The notes under the pieces are model-generated. The model had not been told where the DNA came from and made no database searches. It was given only the letters and a program-made list of their open reading frames with translations. Source: Clostridia bacterium (GTDB taxonomy: Bacteria; Bacillota; Clostridia; UMGS1810). Taken from it: a stretch of 64,000 nucleotides of DNA. A program made the translations under genes and the position numbers. The stretch is taken from assembly GCA_017481205.1 (NCBI GenBank), contig JAFUPN010000001.1, forward strand, positions 1 to 64,000, written 5' to 3'. Positions 17,983 to 26,234 of this stretch are shown here, one piece after another (positions within the stretch are counted from its first letter, which is position 1; every line of letters starts with the position of its first letter).

Positions 17983-18890
17983 CATTTGTTTTTTCCGGTC
18001 AGGGTGCGCAGTACAGCGGTATGGGTAAGACTCTGTATGAAAAAGGCGGCTCTGCCGAAAAATTGTATAATGAAGCCGAGGAAATACGCCCCGGCACTAT
18101 GAATCAGTCATTTGCAGGTACAGATGAAGAGCTTAAGCTTACTGTAAATACTCAGCCTTGCCTTTATCTTGTAGACCTTTGCGCCGCACTTTCACTCAAT
18201 GACAACGGCATATATGCAGACGGTGTGGCAGGTTTTTCTCTCGGTGAGATTGCAGCCTTGGCATATGCCGGTGCATATAGCCACAGTGACGGCTTTAAAA
18301 TCGTTACAAGCAGAGGCAAATTCATGTCCGATGCTTCTGTTGGCTACGAAGCAGGTATGGCGGCTGTGCTCAAGCTTGATGCGACAACTGTAACCGAGCT
18401 TGCAGAGGGGTTTGAAAATCTCTATGCAGTAAACTATAACTGCCCCGGACAGACTGTTGTTTCCGGAACTAAAGAGGCAGTGGATGCTTTTGTGGAAAAG
18501 GCAAAGGAAGCAGGCGGCAGAGCTGTGCCTTTAGCTGTTAGCGGTGCATTCCATTCACCCTTCATGTCTGAGGCTTCTGATAAATTCTCAGCTGAGCTTG
18601 GCAGTTATAATATTACAAAGCCTGAGCTTCCCGTGTATGCAAATCTTACTGCAAAGCCCTATGGTGATGATGTGATTGACACCTTAGCAAAGCAGATGAA
18701 GAGCCCTGTAAAATGGCAGGAGACCATCGAAAATATGATTGCTGATGGCTATACCGATTTTATCGAGGTGGGAGCCGGAAAGACTCTCAGCGGTCTTATA
18801 AAGAAGATATCCAAGGAAGTGAATGTATACTCGGTTGAGGATGCGGCTTCACTTGAACAAACTGTACAGGCGGTGAAGAATAATGCTTAG
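17970..18890 (+). CDS. fabD: Malonyl-CoA:ACP transacylase
   Basis: Loads malonyl groups onto ACP. 306 residues. The nucleophile elbow GFSLGE places Ser90, and His195 lies in GAFHSPFMS; the GQGAQ oxyanion loop is near the start. It begins inside fabK and its end overlaps the start of fabG, so the genes are translationally coupled. Confidence 0.95.
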   Translation: MGKIAFVFSGQGAQYSGMGKTLYEKGGSAEKLYNEAEEIRPGTMNQSFAGTDEELKLTVNTQPCLYLVDLCAALSLNDNGIYADGVAGFSLGEIAALAYAGAYSHSDGFKIVTSRGKFMSDASVGYEAGMAAVLKLDATTVTELAEGFENLYAVNYNCPGQTVVSGTKEAVDAFVEKAKEAGGRAVPLAVSGAFHSPFMSEASDKFSAELGSYNITKPELPVYANLTAKPYGDDVIDTLAKQMKSPVKWQETIENMIADGYTDFIEVGAGKTLSGLIKKISKEVNVYSVEDAASLEQTVQAVKNNA

Positions 18891-19614
18891 CGGAAAAACA
18901 GCTGTAATAACCGGCGCATCCCGCGGAATAGGTGCTGCAATAGCACAGAAATTTGCTTCTTTGGGTGCCAATGTCGCTATAATTTATAACGGTAGCGAAG
19001 CCGGAGCACGCACCGTGCTGGAATCAATCGGTGATAAAGTAAAATGTAATATATATCAGTGTAATGTTGCCGACAGTCAGCAGTGTAAGGACACCGTAGC
19101 TAAAATCATTGAGGACATGGGAGCAATTGATATCCTTGTCAACAATGCAGGTATCACAAGAGATAATCTGCTGGTAACCATGGACGAAGAGGATTTTGAT
19201 GCAGTTATCAACACAAATCTCAAGGGCTGCTACAACATGATAAAAGCCTGCGGACGTAATTTTATCCGCAAAAAGCAGGGCAGGATAATCAATATCTCCT
19301 CGGTTTCCGCTATTATGGGACTGGCAGGACAGGTGAATTATTCCTCCTCGAAGGCTGGTGTAATTGCCCTTACAAAGGTTGTTGCCCGTGAGTTCGGCGG
19401 CAAAAATGTGTGTTGCAATGCCATAGCACCCGGCTTTATCACAACAGATATGACAAAAGACCTTGGCTCTGAGGAGGAATTTTTGAAGAGTATTCCCCTC
19501 AAGCGTCTCGGAAATCCTGAGGATGTAGCAAATCTTGCTGCTTTCTTAGCAAGCGATTTGTCCGGCTATATAACCGGCGAGGTTATCCGCATAGACGGCG
19601 GTCTGGCAATGTAA
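18883..19614 (+). CDS. fabG: 3-oxoacyl-ACP reductase
   Basis: NADPH-dependent short-chain dehydrogenase that reduces beta-ketoacyl-ACP. 243 residues. The TGASRGIG cofactor loop starts at residue 10, NNAG follows, and the catalytic Ser140, Tyr153 and Lys157 (YSSSK) are present. The ATG overlaps the end of fabD by eight bases. Confidence 0.95.
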   Translation: MLSGKTAVITGASRGIGAAIAQKFASLGANVAIIYNGSEAGARTVLESIGDKVKCNIYQCNVADSQQCKDTVAKIIEDMGAIDILVNNAGITRDNLLVTMDEEDFDAVINTNLKGCYNMIKACGRNFIRKKQGRIINISSVSAIMGLAGQVNYSSSKAGVIALTKVVAREFGGKNVCCNAIAPGFITTDMTKDLGSEEEFLKSIPLKRLGNPEDVANLAAFLASDLSGYITGEVIRIDGGLAM

Positions 19615-19756
19615 TCTTGGTCTGAATGAATTCAGACAGATAATAGATAGAGATAATAGAGAATAGAAAAGAGAATAGGTTCAAAATGCTTTGTAATTTG
19701 AATTTAACTCATATTGTTCTATAGCATGAATGCTGTGAAAGGATTGGATTAAAATT
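19615..19756 (+). other. fabG-fabF gap with degenerate purine-rich tandem repeat
   Basis: 142 bases without a gene. About 19636-19680 is a run of GATAATAGA / GAGAATAG-like units. A ribosome site GAAAGGA precedes fabF. No clear terminator or promoter is seen, so read-through into fabF is expected. Confidence 0.4.
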
Positions 19757-20989
19757 ATGAGAAGAGTAGTAATAACAGGTGTTGGCGCTATTACTCCCGT
19801 TGGCTGTGATGTGCCTGCCTTCTGGGAAAGTCTCAAAAACGGCAAAAACGGAATTGATTTTATTTCAAAATTTGATACAACAGATTATAAAGCCAAGCTT
19901 GCCGCTGAGGTAAAGGACTTTGACCCCACACTTTATATGGAAAAAGCGGAAGTGAGACGTACAGACAGATTTGTACAGTTTGCTATTGCTGCAGCCACCC
20001 AGGCTGTTAATGACAGTGACATAATGGAAAATATCGACTCTGAGCGCTTCGGTGTCTATTTCGGTAGCGGTATAGGCGGCTTTGAGACCTTTGTTACAGA
20101 GCACAACAGCCTTCTTAACAGAGGTCCCGGTAGAGTTTCGCCCCTTTTCATCCCCAAGATGATTGCAAATATCGGTGCAGGTAACATTGCTATTAAGTTT
20201 AATGCAAAGGGTCCCTGCATCTCAGTTTCAACAGCCTGTGCAACTGGCACATCCTCAATAGGTGAGGCATACAGAGCTATAAAGCATGGCTATGCCGATG
20301 CTATAATCGCCGGTGGTGTTGAAGCAAGCATTGCACCTCTTGCAATAGCAGGCTTTACAAACTGCATGGCGCTTTCCGAGAGTGAGGATAAGGACGCGGC
20401 TTCCGTGCCCTTTGACAAGAGAAGAAGCGGATTTATCATGGGCGAGGGCGCAGGTGCGCTTATTGTTGAAGAATATGAGCACGCTGTAAAGCGCGGAGCT
20501 AAGATTTATGCAGAGGTAAGCGGCTACGGCAGCACCTGTGATGCATATCACGTTACAGCTCCTGATACCTCGGCTCATTCTTCTGCAAGAGCTATTGCCG
20601 ACTGCCTTAAGGAAACTGGCATAACTCCCGATGCAAGCAGAATTTATATCAATGCTCACGGCACAAGCACACCCATGAATGACAAGACAGAAACCGCAGC
20701 TATAAAGAATGTGTTCGGCGAGGACGCATATAATGTTAATATCAGCTCTACAAAATCTATGACAGGTCATCTTTTGGGTGCTGCAGGTGCTGTAGAGGCA
20801 ATTGCGGCAATATTTGCCCTCAGAGAAGGTATTGTACCTCCAACAATCGGCTACAAGGAGCCCGATGAGGAATGTGACCTTAACTATACACCAAATGTTG
20901 CCAAAGAAACCGAGCTCGACCTTTCTATGTCTGTATCATTGGGTTTTGGCGGACACAATGCATGTATCGGCTTTAAAAAGCTTGATTGA
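19757..20989 (+). CDS. fabF: Beta-ketoacyl-ACP synthase II
   Basis: Elongating condensing enzyme, 410 residues. The triad is Cys161 (STACATGTSS), His301 (NAHGTST) and His338 (MTGHLLGAAG), typical of KAS I/II. Normal length. It lies between fabG and fabZ; in many Firmicutes accB follows at this point, but here fabZ starts 15 bases after the stop. Confidence 0.95.
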   Translation: MRRVVITGVGAITPVGCDVPAFWESLKNGKNGIDFISKFDTTDYKAKLAAEVKDFDPTLYMEKAEVRRTDRFVQFAIAAATQAVNDSDIMENIDSERFGVYFGSGIGGFETFVTEHNSLLNRGPGRVSPLFIPKMIANIGAGNIAIKFNAKGPCISVSTACATGTSSIGEAYRAIKHGYADAIIAGGVEASIAPLAIAGFTNCMALSESEDKDAASVPFDKRRSGFIMGEGAGALIVEEYEHAVKRGAKIYAEVSGYGSTCDAYHVTAPDTSAHSSARAIADCLKETGITPDASRIYINAHGTSTPMNDKTETAAIKNVFGEDAYNVNISSTKSMTGHLLGAAGAVEAIAAIFALREGIVPPTIGYKEPDEECDLNYTPNVAKETELDLSMSVSLGFGGHNACIGFKKLD

Positions 20990-21004
20990 TTGACCGGAGG
21001 CATT

Positions 21005-21430
21005 ATGAATAGAGAAGAGATAAAGAATATACTGCCTCACAGAGACGATATGCTCTTGCTGGATGAGGTTGTGCTGATAGATAATATCGCTCACGGAAAG
21101 AAAAAAATAACCGGAGAGGAATTTTTTCTCAATGGTCATTTTCCCGGCAATCCTGTTGTTCCCGGTGTGATATTGTGCGAGATACTTGCCCAGTCTGTAT
21201 GTGTATGCATGGGTGAATCACTCGGTGGCAACCAGCTTCCATTTTTTACCGGTCTTGATAAGGTAAAATTCAGAAACCCGGTGGTTCCCGGCGATGTTTT
21301 TGAAACAGAGTGCGAGATAACCAAGGTAAGAGAACCATTTTATTTTGCAAAGGGCAAGGGCTATGTTAACGGCAAGCTCTGCGTCAGTGCAGAATTTTCT
21401 TTTGCTATAACTAGGCGCACGGAAGTCTGA
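21005..21430 (+). CDS. fabZ: 3-hydroxyacyl-ACP dehydratase
   Basis: Hot-dog fold dehydratase, 141 residues. The catalytic His45 (GHFPGNPVVPG) and Glu59 (CEILAQ) are present. The ATG at 21005 follows GGAGG by four bases; a TTG-type start further upstream is not needed. It is followed by a structured repeat instead of accC. Confidence 0.93.
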   Translation: MNREEIKNILPHRDDMLLLDEVVLIDNIAHGKKKITGEEFFLNGHFPGNPVVPGVILCEILAQSVCVCMGESLGGNQLPFFTGLDKVKFRNPVVPGDVFETECEITKVREPFYFAKGKGYVNGKLCVSAEFSFAITRRTEV

Positions 21431-21693
21431 CCCCGCATGGTTTTAAGAGGACAATTTTGGTCAATCCGGCATAAAATCTCTTGAAAATACGAAAGTATTC
21501 CCTGCGAGATTTTACTTGCCTTGACGCAAAATTGGCTATCTTAAAACTCTTCGACCTTAAATACATAAAATTTGATGCAATTTTTATGCGGAGATTGAGG
21601 CAAGGCTGACACCTAGCGAGGACGACAAATAAAAAGTGTGCAATTTTAATAATTTAAGGCATACGTGGTTCGACTCCCGTGTGCCTACTAAAG
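21431..21693 (+). repeat. Structured repeat, full-length divergent copy between fabZ and accD
   Basis: A 263-base gene-free segment. It has a long imperfect hairpin with outer arms at 21440-21459 and 21527-21547 (GTTTTAAGA...CAATTTTG against CAAAATTG...TCTTAAAAC). Inner arms AAAATCTC (21473-21480) and GAGATTTT (21506-21513) are capped by AATAC-GAAA-GTATT. A block starting GAGGCAAGGCTGAC (21597) and the later TTTAAGGC and GGTTCG match the copies at 14.8 and 30.7 kb. The 3' end forms a T-arm-like hairpin (GGTTCGACTCC within paired GGCATACG / CGTGTGCC). Confidence 0.7.
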
Positions 21694-21714
21694 TAATTTT
21701 CGGAGGTGTATTCC

Positions 21715-22527
21715 GTGGATTTTAAAAAAATATTCAGTTTTATAAAAAAAGATAACAGCGCCGAGAAAATAACCTGCAAAAAATGCGGCGCTGAGCATAC
21801 GGTTGCCCAGCTCAGAGAAAAGCTGTATATCTGCCCGGACTGCGGCGTGTATATGCGTATAGGAGCTCTCGACCGTATTGCTCTTACGGTCGATGAAGGC
21901 AGCTTTGCCGAGCTTGATGCAGATATGAAGAGCACAAACATAATCGGCTTTCCCGAGTATGAAGATAAGCTCTCCAAGGCAGAAGCAGCAAGCAAGCTCA
22001 ATGAGGCTGTAGTATGCGGTACTGCGGCTATATCCGGAAACAAATGCTGCATATTTGTAATGGACTCAAACTTTATGATGGGCAGCATGGGAACCGTTGT
22101 TGGTGAAAAAATCACAAGACTTTTTGAAAAGGCAACAAAAGAAAATCTCCCCGTGGTTGGCTTTACAACCTCCGGCGGTGCACGTATGCAGGAGGGTATA
22201 CTTTCCCTTATGCAGATGGCAAAGGTTAGCGGCGCAGTGCGTTATCACAGCGACAGCGGCAACCTTTACATAACAGTTCTTACCGACCCAACAACAGGCG
22301 GTGTTACAGCAAGTTTTGCAATGTTGGGCGATATTATCATTGCCGAGCCCAAGGCGCTTATAGGCTTTGCCGGTCAGCGTGTAATAGAACAGACCACCGG
22401 TCAGAAGCTCCCTGCTGGCTTCCAACGTGCGGAATTCCAGCTCGAACACGGCTTTGTAGATATGGTTGAGAAGCGTGAAACTCTCAGAGCTACCATTGGT
22501 AATCTGCTGAGTATACACAGTAAATGA
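21715..22527 (+). CDS. accD: Acetyl-CoA carboxylase carboxyltransferase subunit beta
   Basis: Beta subunit of the carboxyltransferase that makes malonyl-CoA; 270 residues. A four-cysteine zinc ribbon lies at Cys21, Cys24, Cys40 and Cys43. The crotonase-fold core has [11 protein letters not shown] and [18 protein letters not shown] segments. The GTG at 21715 is chosen because CGGAGG ends eight bases before it. accB and accC, which normally stand near here, are absent from the window. Confidence 0.93.
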   Translation: MDFKKIFSFIKKDNSAEKITCKKCGAEHTVAQLREKLYICPDCGVYMRIGALDRIALTVDEGSFAELDADMKSTNIIGFPEYEDKLSKAEAASKLNEAVVCGTAAISGNKCCIFVMDSNFMMGSMGTVVGEKITRLFEKATKENLPVVGFTTSGGARMQEGILSLMQMAKVSGAVRYHSDSGNLYITVLTDPTTGGVTASFAMLGDIIIAEPKALIGFAGQRVIEQTTGQKLPAGFQRAEFQLEHGFVDMVEKRETLRATIGNLLSIHSK

Positions 22528-22544
22528 TTAGGCAGGTGAATAAT

Positions 22545-23327
22545 ATGAATGAGATAAAAGCATATCAGAGAGTAATGAACTCCCGTAACGGCAAGAGAAA
22601 TATGGGAGGTTATTATATCAGACATATTATAGACAATTTTGTTGAACTTCACGGTGACAGAGGCTACGGCGATGACCCTGCAATCCTGGGCGGTGTAGGT
22701 CTTTTAAACGGAATGCCTGTTACAGTTATTGCCATGGACAGAGGTGATACCATTGAGGAAAGAATGAAGAGACATTTCGGGTGTCCCACACCCGAGGGCT
22801 ACCGTAAGGCGCTCAGACTCATGAAGCAGGCAGAAAAGTTCGGCAGACCCATAATCACCTTTATAGGCAGCTCCGGTGCTTATCCCGGCATTGAGGCTGA
22901 AGAGAGAGGTCAGGGCGAGGCTATAGCAAGAAACCTCTTTGAGATGATGGGAATAAAGGTTCCTATTGTTTCAATCCTCGTGGGCGAGGGCGGCAGCGGC
23001 GGTGCACTGGCACTTGGTGTTTCCGATACTGTTTTAATGTTTGAAAACTCTATTTACTCGGTTATTTCTCCCGAGGGTTGCGCAAGCATCCTCTGGAAGG
23101 ATTCCACAAAGGCTCCTGAGGCTGCAGAGGTTCTCAAGCTTACCGCATATGACCTCAAAGAGCTGGATGTTATCGAAAAGATAATCGACGAAGGCACAAA
23201 ATCAGAGGATGAAATTTCCTCCGAGCTCAAGTCCTTCCTTGTATCCGAGCTTGAAGCAAAGAAAAAGCTTTCCAGCGAAAAGCTTCTTGCAGAAAGATAT
23301 AATAAATTCAGAAAAATCGGTGCCTGA
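22545..23327 (+). CDS. accA: Acetyl-CoA carboxylase carboxyltransferase subunit alpha
   Basis: Alpha subunit of carboxyltransferase, 260 residues. It shows [28 protein letters not shown] and [11 protein letters not shown], characteristic of AccA. The ATG at 22545 (MNEIKAYQ) follows AGGTG; an in-frame ATG at 22524 overlaps the accD stop but lacks a ribosome site, so the start is slightly uncertain. Last gene of the FASII operon, followed by a terminator. Confidence 0.93.
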   Translation: MNEIKAYQRVMNSRNGKRNMGGYYIRHIIDNFVELHGDRGYGDDPAILGGVGLLNGMPVTVIAMDRGDTIEERMKRHFGCPTPEGYRKALRLMKQAEKFGRPIITFIGSSGAYPGIEAEERGQGEAIARNLFEMMGIKVPIVSILVGEGGSGGALALGVSDTVLMFENSIYSVISPEGCASILWKDSTKAPEAAEVLKLTAYDLKELDVIEKIIDEGTKSEDEISSELKSFLVSELEAKKKLSSEKLLAERYNKFRKIGA

Positions 23328-23339
23328 TAATTTGGTTTT

Positions 23340-23385
23340 AAAAGCTCTGTCAAAGCAGTTGTGTGCTGCCGAGACAGAGCTTTTC
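23340..23385 (+). terminator. Rho-independent terminator after accA
   Basis: AAAAGCTCTGTC (23340-23351) pairs with GACAGAGCTTTT (23373-23384). This closes the FASII operon. Confidence 0.9.
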
Positions 23386-23533
23386 TAATTATTTGAATTT
23401 AAAGAGTACCATAAAACAAAGAAAAAATTAAGAATTAATGTAATATTAACTCAAATGAGCTGACAAATATATTTTTATGTGATATCATAAAGATAAAAAC
23501 TGTTACAATTACATTTTTTGGAGAGAGGTAAGT

Positions 23534-23566
23534 ATGTTTTATATTGATAATTTTATCTGTTATTGA
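23534..23566 (+). CDS. Possible 10-residue leader ORF upstream of bioY
   Basis: ATG at 23534 reads MFYIDNFICY and stops at 23564-23566, overlapping the bioY -35 box. A good GGAGAGAGG site lies six bases before it. It may be a leader peptide, a gene remnant or chance; nothing shows it is translated. The rest of the 280-base accA-bioY gap holds only the accA terminator and AT-rich sequence. Confidence 0.2.
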   Translation: MFYIDNFICY

Positions 23567-23591
23567 CTTTATCCTGCGTAAATGGTATAAT
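23563..23591 (+). promoter_or_regulatory. Promoter of bioY
   Basis: TTGACT (23563-23568), 17 bases, TATAAT (23586-23591). The start codon is at 23608, so the leader is only about 10 bases and the ribosome site GGTGAT lies almost at the 5' end. No biotin-type operator palindrome is evident. Confidence 0.75.
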
Positions 23592-23607
23592 TCTAATCGG
23601 TGATTGT

Positions 23608-24144
23608 ATGAAAAATAAAACAAGAGATATGATAGAATGCAGCTTGTTTACTGCGCTGCTTTGTATATTTTGCCCTCTGGCGGTTCCTGTAGGTACCGTT
23701 CCTGTTACTCTTGCGGTGTTTGCGGTTCTGCTTGCTGCAGTTGTTCTCGGCAGTAAAAAGGCGGCAGTTGCGGTTGGCGTGTACATATTGCTGGGCTTGG
23801 TGGGACTTCCTGTGTTTTCCTACGGAAAATCAGGCTTTCCTGTTATATTCGGTCCGACAGGCGGATATTTGTGGTCATATTTTTTAATGGCTCTTATTGC
23901 CGGATTTTTTTCTGTTGGGAGCAGAGCAAAGCATAAATTTGCATTTTCTCTCATAGGATGCTTTCTCGCAGTGGATGTGTGCTATTTATGCGGGACCGTA
24001 CAGTTTGTATTGCTTACACATACCGGTGTTTACGAGGCATTGGCTGTCTGCGTGTTGCCTTTTATCGTTGTGGATATTATCAAGTGCTTTTGTGCAGTAT
24101 TGCTCGGTCTGAAAATACGAAAAAAATTGCCTTACAGAAGTTGA
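23608..24144 (+). CDS. bioY: BioY family biotin transporter (ECF S component)
   Basis: Hydrophobic membrane protein of 178 residues with about six helices. It carries BioY landmarks: an early VPVGTVPVTL-like loop, GLVGLPVFSYGKSG and FGPTGGYLWSY. BioY captures biotin and works alone or with the shared ECF energising module, none of which is in the window. It directly follows the acetyl-CoA carboxylase genes, which need biotin, and no biotin synthesis genes are seen. The ATG at 23608 is chosen from the promoter position. Confidence 0.9.
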   Translation: MKNKTRDMIECSLFTALLCIFCPLAVPVGTVPVTLAVFAVLLAAVVLGSKKAAVAVGVYILLGLVGLPVFSYGKSGFPVIFGPTGGYLWSYFLMALIAGFFSVGSRAKHKFAFSLIGCFLAVDVCYLCGTVQFVLLTHTGVYEALAVCVLPFIVVDIIKCFCAVLLGLKIRKKLPYRS

Positions 24145-24169
24145 CATAATCACAAAAAAGGTATATAAT
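24141..24169 (+). promoter_or_regulatory. Promoter of htpG
   Basis: TTGACA (24141-24146) and TATAAT (24164-24169), 17-base spacing. The -35 box overlaps the bioY stop codon. A leader of about 115 bases follows; no CIRCE heat-shock palindrome is seen in it. Confidence 0.8.
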
Positions 24170-24290
24170 ATAGTTTTAAAGGGGGAATTCAAATACATTA
24201 TATGGTTTGGATTCTTTTGCTTTATGGTAAAGACTGTTATCTGATTTTGGTTTTTTAATTTTTAGTTTATATATTTAGGAGATGTGAAAA

Positions 24291-26201
24291 ATGAAAAAGC
24301 AGTTTAAGACAGAATCAAAGAAAATGCTGGATATGATGATTAATTCGGTATATACTCATAAGGAGATTTTTCTCCGTGAGCTTATATCCAATGCCAGCGA
24401 CGCCATCGACAAGAGATATTTCAGGTCTCTTACCGACGCAGCATTAGCTCCCGAGGGTGGCTACAGTATCAGGATTGATGTTGACAAAGATGCAAAAACT
24501 CTCACTATCACCGACAACGGTTGCGGTATGACTGCTGATGAGCTTGAAAACAACCTCGGTACCATTGCCAAGAGCGGTTCAGGTGAATTTAAGACCGCAA
24601 ACAACGAGGGTGAAGGCACCGACAAAATAGACATTATCGGTCAGTTCGGTGTAGGATTTTACTCTGCGTTTATGGTGTGCGACAAAATTGAGGTATACAG
24701 CCGTGCAGTGGGAGAGACCTATGCAAATAAGTGGGAATCATCAGGTGCAGACGGCTTTACCGTAACTCCCTGTGACTATGAGGAAACCGGCTCCAAAATG
24801 GTTCTTTATATCAAGGAGGATACCGAAAATGACAAATACAGTGAATATCTTGATACATACAAAATCAAGAGTCTGATTAAGAAATACTCTGACTATATCC
24901 GCTATCCCATCATGATGGATGTGGAAAAGCAGCGCAGGATTGACGAGGAAAATGCTGACGAAAATGCGGAACCAAAGTATGAAAAATATATCGAAACAGA
25001 AACCCTCAACAGTATGGTTCCTCTCTGGCACAGAAGCCCATCCGATATAACTGCTGAGGAATACAACAGCTTCTATCAGGACAAATTCTATGACTTTACT
25101 GAGCCTGCAAAGGTAATTCACTTTAAGGCAGAGGGTACCGTATCCTTTGAAGCACTTCTGTATATCCCCAAAAAAGCTCCGATGAACTACTACAACAAGA
25201 GCTTTGAAAAGGGTCTGCAGCTCTATTCAAGCGGAGTTATGATTACCGAAAAATGCGAGTCCCTGCTGCCGGACCACTTCAGCTTTGTAAGAGGTCTGGT
25301 TGACAGCCCCGACCTTAAGCTGAATATTTCCAGAGAAACCCTGCAGTATGACCACCAGCTCAAGGTTATTGCAAAGAATATCGAAAAGAAAATCAAAACG
25401 GAGCTAAAAAAACTCCTTGAACAGGACAGAGATACCTATGAAGAATTTTTCAAGGAGTTTGGTCTCCAGCTTAAATACGGCATATACACATCATACGGTA
25501 TGAATAAGGATGTGCTCGAAGACCTGCTTCTGTACAAATCCTCAAGAGAAAAGAAATATGTAACTCTCAAGGAATATACAACCCTCATGAGCGAAGAGCA
25601 GAAGAATATTTACTATGCCTGTGCCGAGTCTGTTGATGCTGCTGATATGCTTCCTCAGACAGACGCCGTAAAAGGTAAGGGCTATGAGGTGCTTTATTTC
25701 ACAGAAGAGGTGGACGAGTTTACAATTTCCATGCTTCGTGAATATGACGGAAAGCAGTTTATGAATGTATGTGCGGAAAATCTTGATATCCTCACCGAGG
25801 ACGAAAAGAATGCCATAAACGAAATTAACGAAAAATCAAAGGATATGCTTGACAGCATGAAGGAAGCAATAGGCGAGGGTGTAACCTCTGTTAAATTTAC
25901 AAGCACGCTCAATGAGCATCCTGTGTGCCTTTCCAGTGAGGGCGGCATTTCCACAGAAATGGAAAAGGTTCTCAGCAAGATGCCCGGAGCAGACTCTGAG
26001 TTCAAGCCCAAGGCTGAGATTGTTCTTGAAATAAACTCCAATCATCCTATTGCCGACAAACTCAGAAGCCTATATGAGTCCGACAAGGACAAGCTTGCCG
26101 ATTACGCACAGATTCTCTATGCTCAGGCAAGGCTCATCAGCGGTCTTTCCATTGCAAACCCCACGGAGCTCAGCAACAAAATCTGTAGCATAATGCTGTA
26201 A
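24291..26201 (+). CDS. htpG: Molecular chaperone HtpG (Hsp90 family)
   Basis: ATP-dependent cytosolic chaperone, 636 residues, normal length. The N-terminal GHKL ATPase shows LISNASDAIDK (catalytic Glu just before), DNGCGMT, the lid region and GQFGVGFYSAFMV. The middle domain has LNISRETLQ with the conserved Arg, and the C-terminal dimer domain follows. AGGAGATG precedes the start. cls follows 33 bases later without a terminator, so read-through is likely. Confidence 0.97.
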   Translation: MKKQFKTESKKMLDMMINSVYTHKEIFLRELISNASDAIDKRYFRSLTDAALAPEGGYSIRIDVDKDAKTLTITDNGCGMTADELENNLGTIAKSGSGEFKTANNEGEGTDKIDIIGQFGVGFYSAFMVCDKIEVYSRAVGETYANKWESSGADGFTVTPCDYEETGSKMVLYIKEDTENDKYSEYLDTYKIKSLIKKYSDYIRYPIMMDVEKQRRIDEENADENAEPKYEKYIETETLNSMVPLWHRSPSDITAEEYNSFYQDKFYDFTEPAKVIHFKAEGTVSFEALLYIPKKAPMNYYNKSFEKGLQLYSSGVMITEKCESLLPDHFSFVRGLVDSPDLKLNISRETLQYDHQLKVIAKNIEKKIKTELKKLLEQDRDTYEEFFKEFGLQLKYGIYTSYGMNKDVLEDLLLYKSSREKKYVTLKEYTTLMSEEQKNIYYACAESVDAADMLPQTDAVKGKGYEVLYFTEEVDEFTISMLREYDGKQFMNVCAENLDILTEDEKNAINEINEKSKDMLDSMKEAIGEGVTSVKFTSTLNEHPVCLSSEGGISTEMEKVLSKMPGADSEFKPKAEIVLEINSNHPIADKLRSLYESDKDKLADYAQILYAQARLISGLSIANPTELSNKICSIML

Positions 26202-26234
26202 CATACTGAAATAAAAAAACAAGGAGGGAGAATA

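Noticed and set aside
21640..21693. Possible tRNA gene before accD
   Set aside because: Only a T-arm-like hairpin is present. There is no matching 5' acceptor, D-arm or anticodon arm in the sequence before it.
24170..24290. CIRCE element or riboswitch in the htpG leader
   Set aside because: No TTAGCACTC/GAGTGCTAA palindrome and no clear riboswitch-like pairing could be found in these 115 bases.
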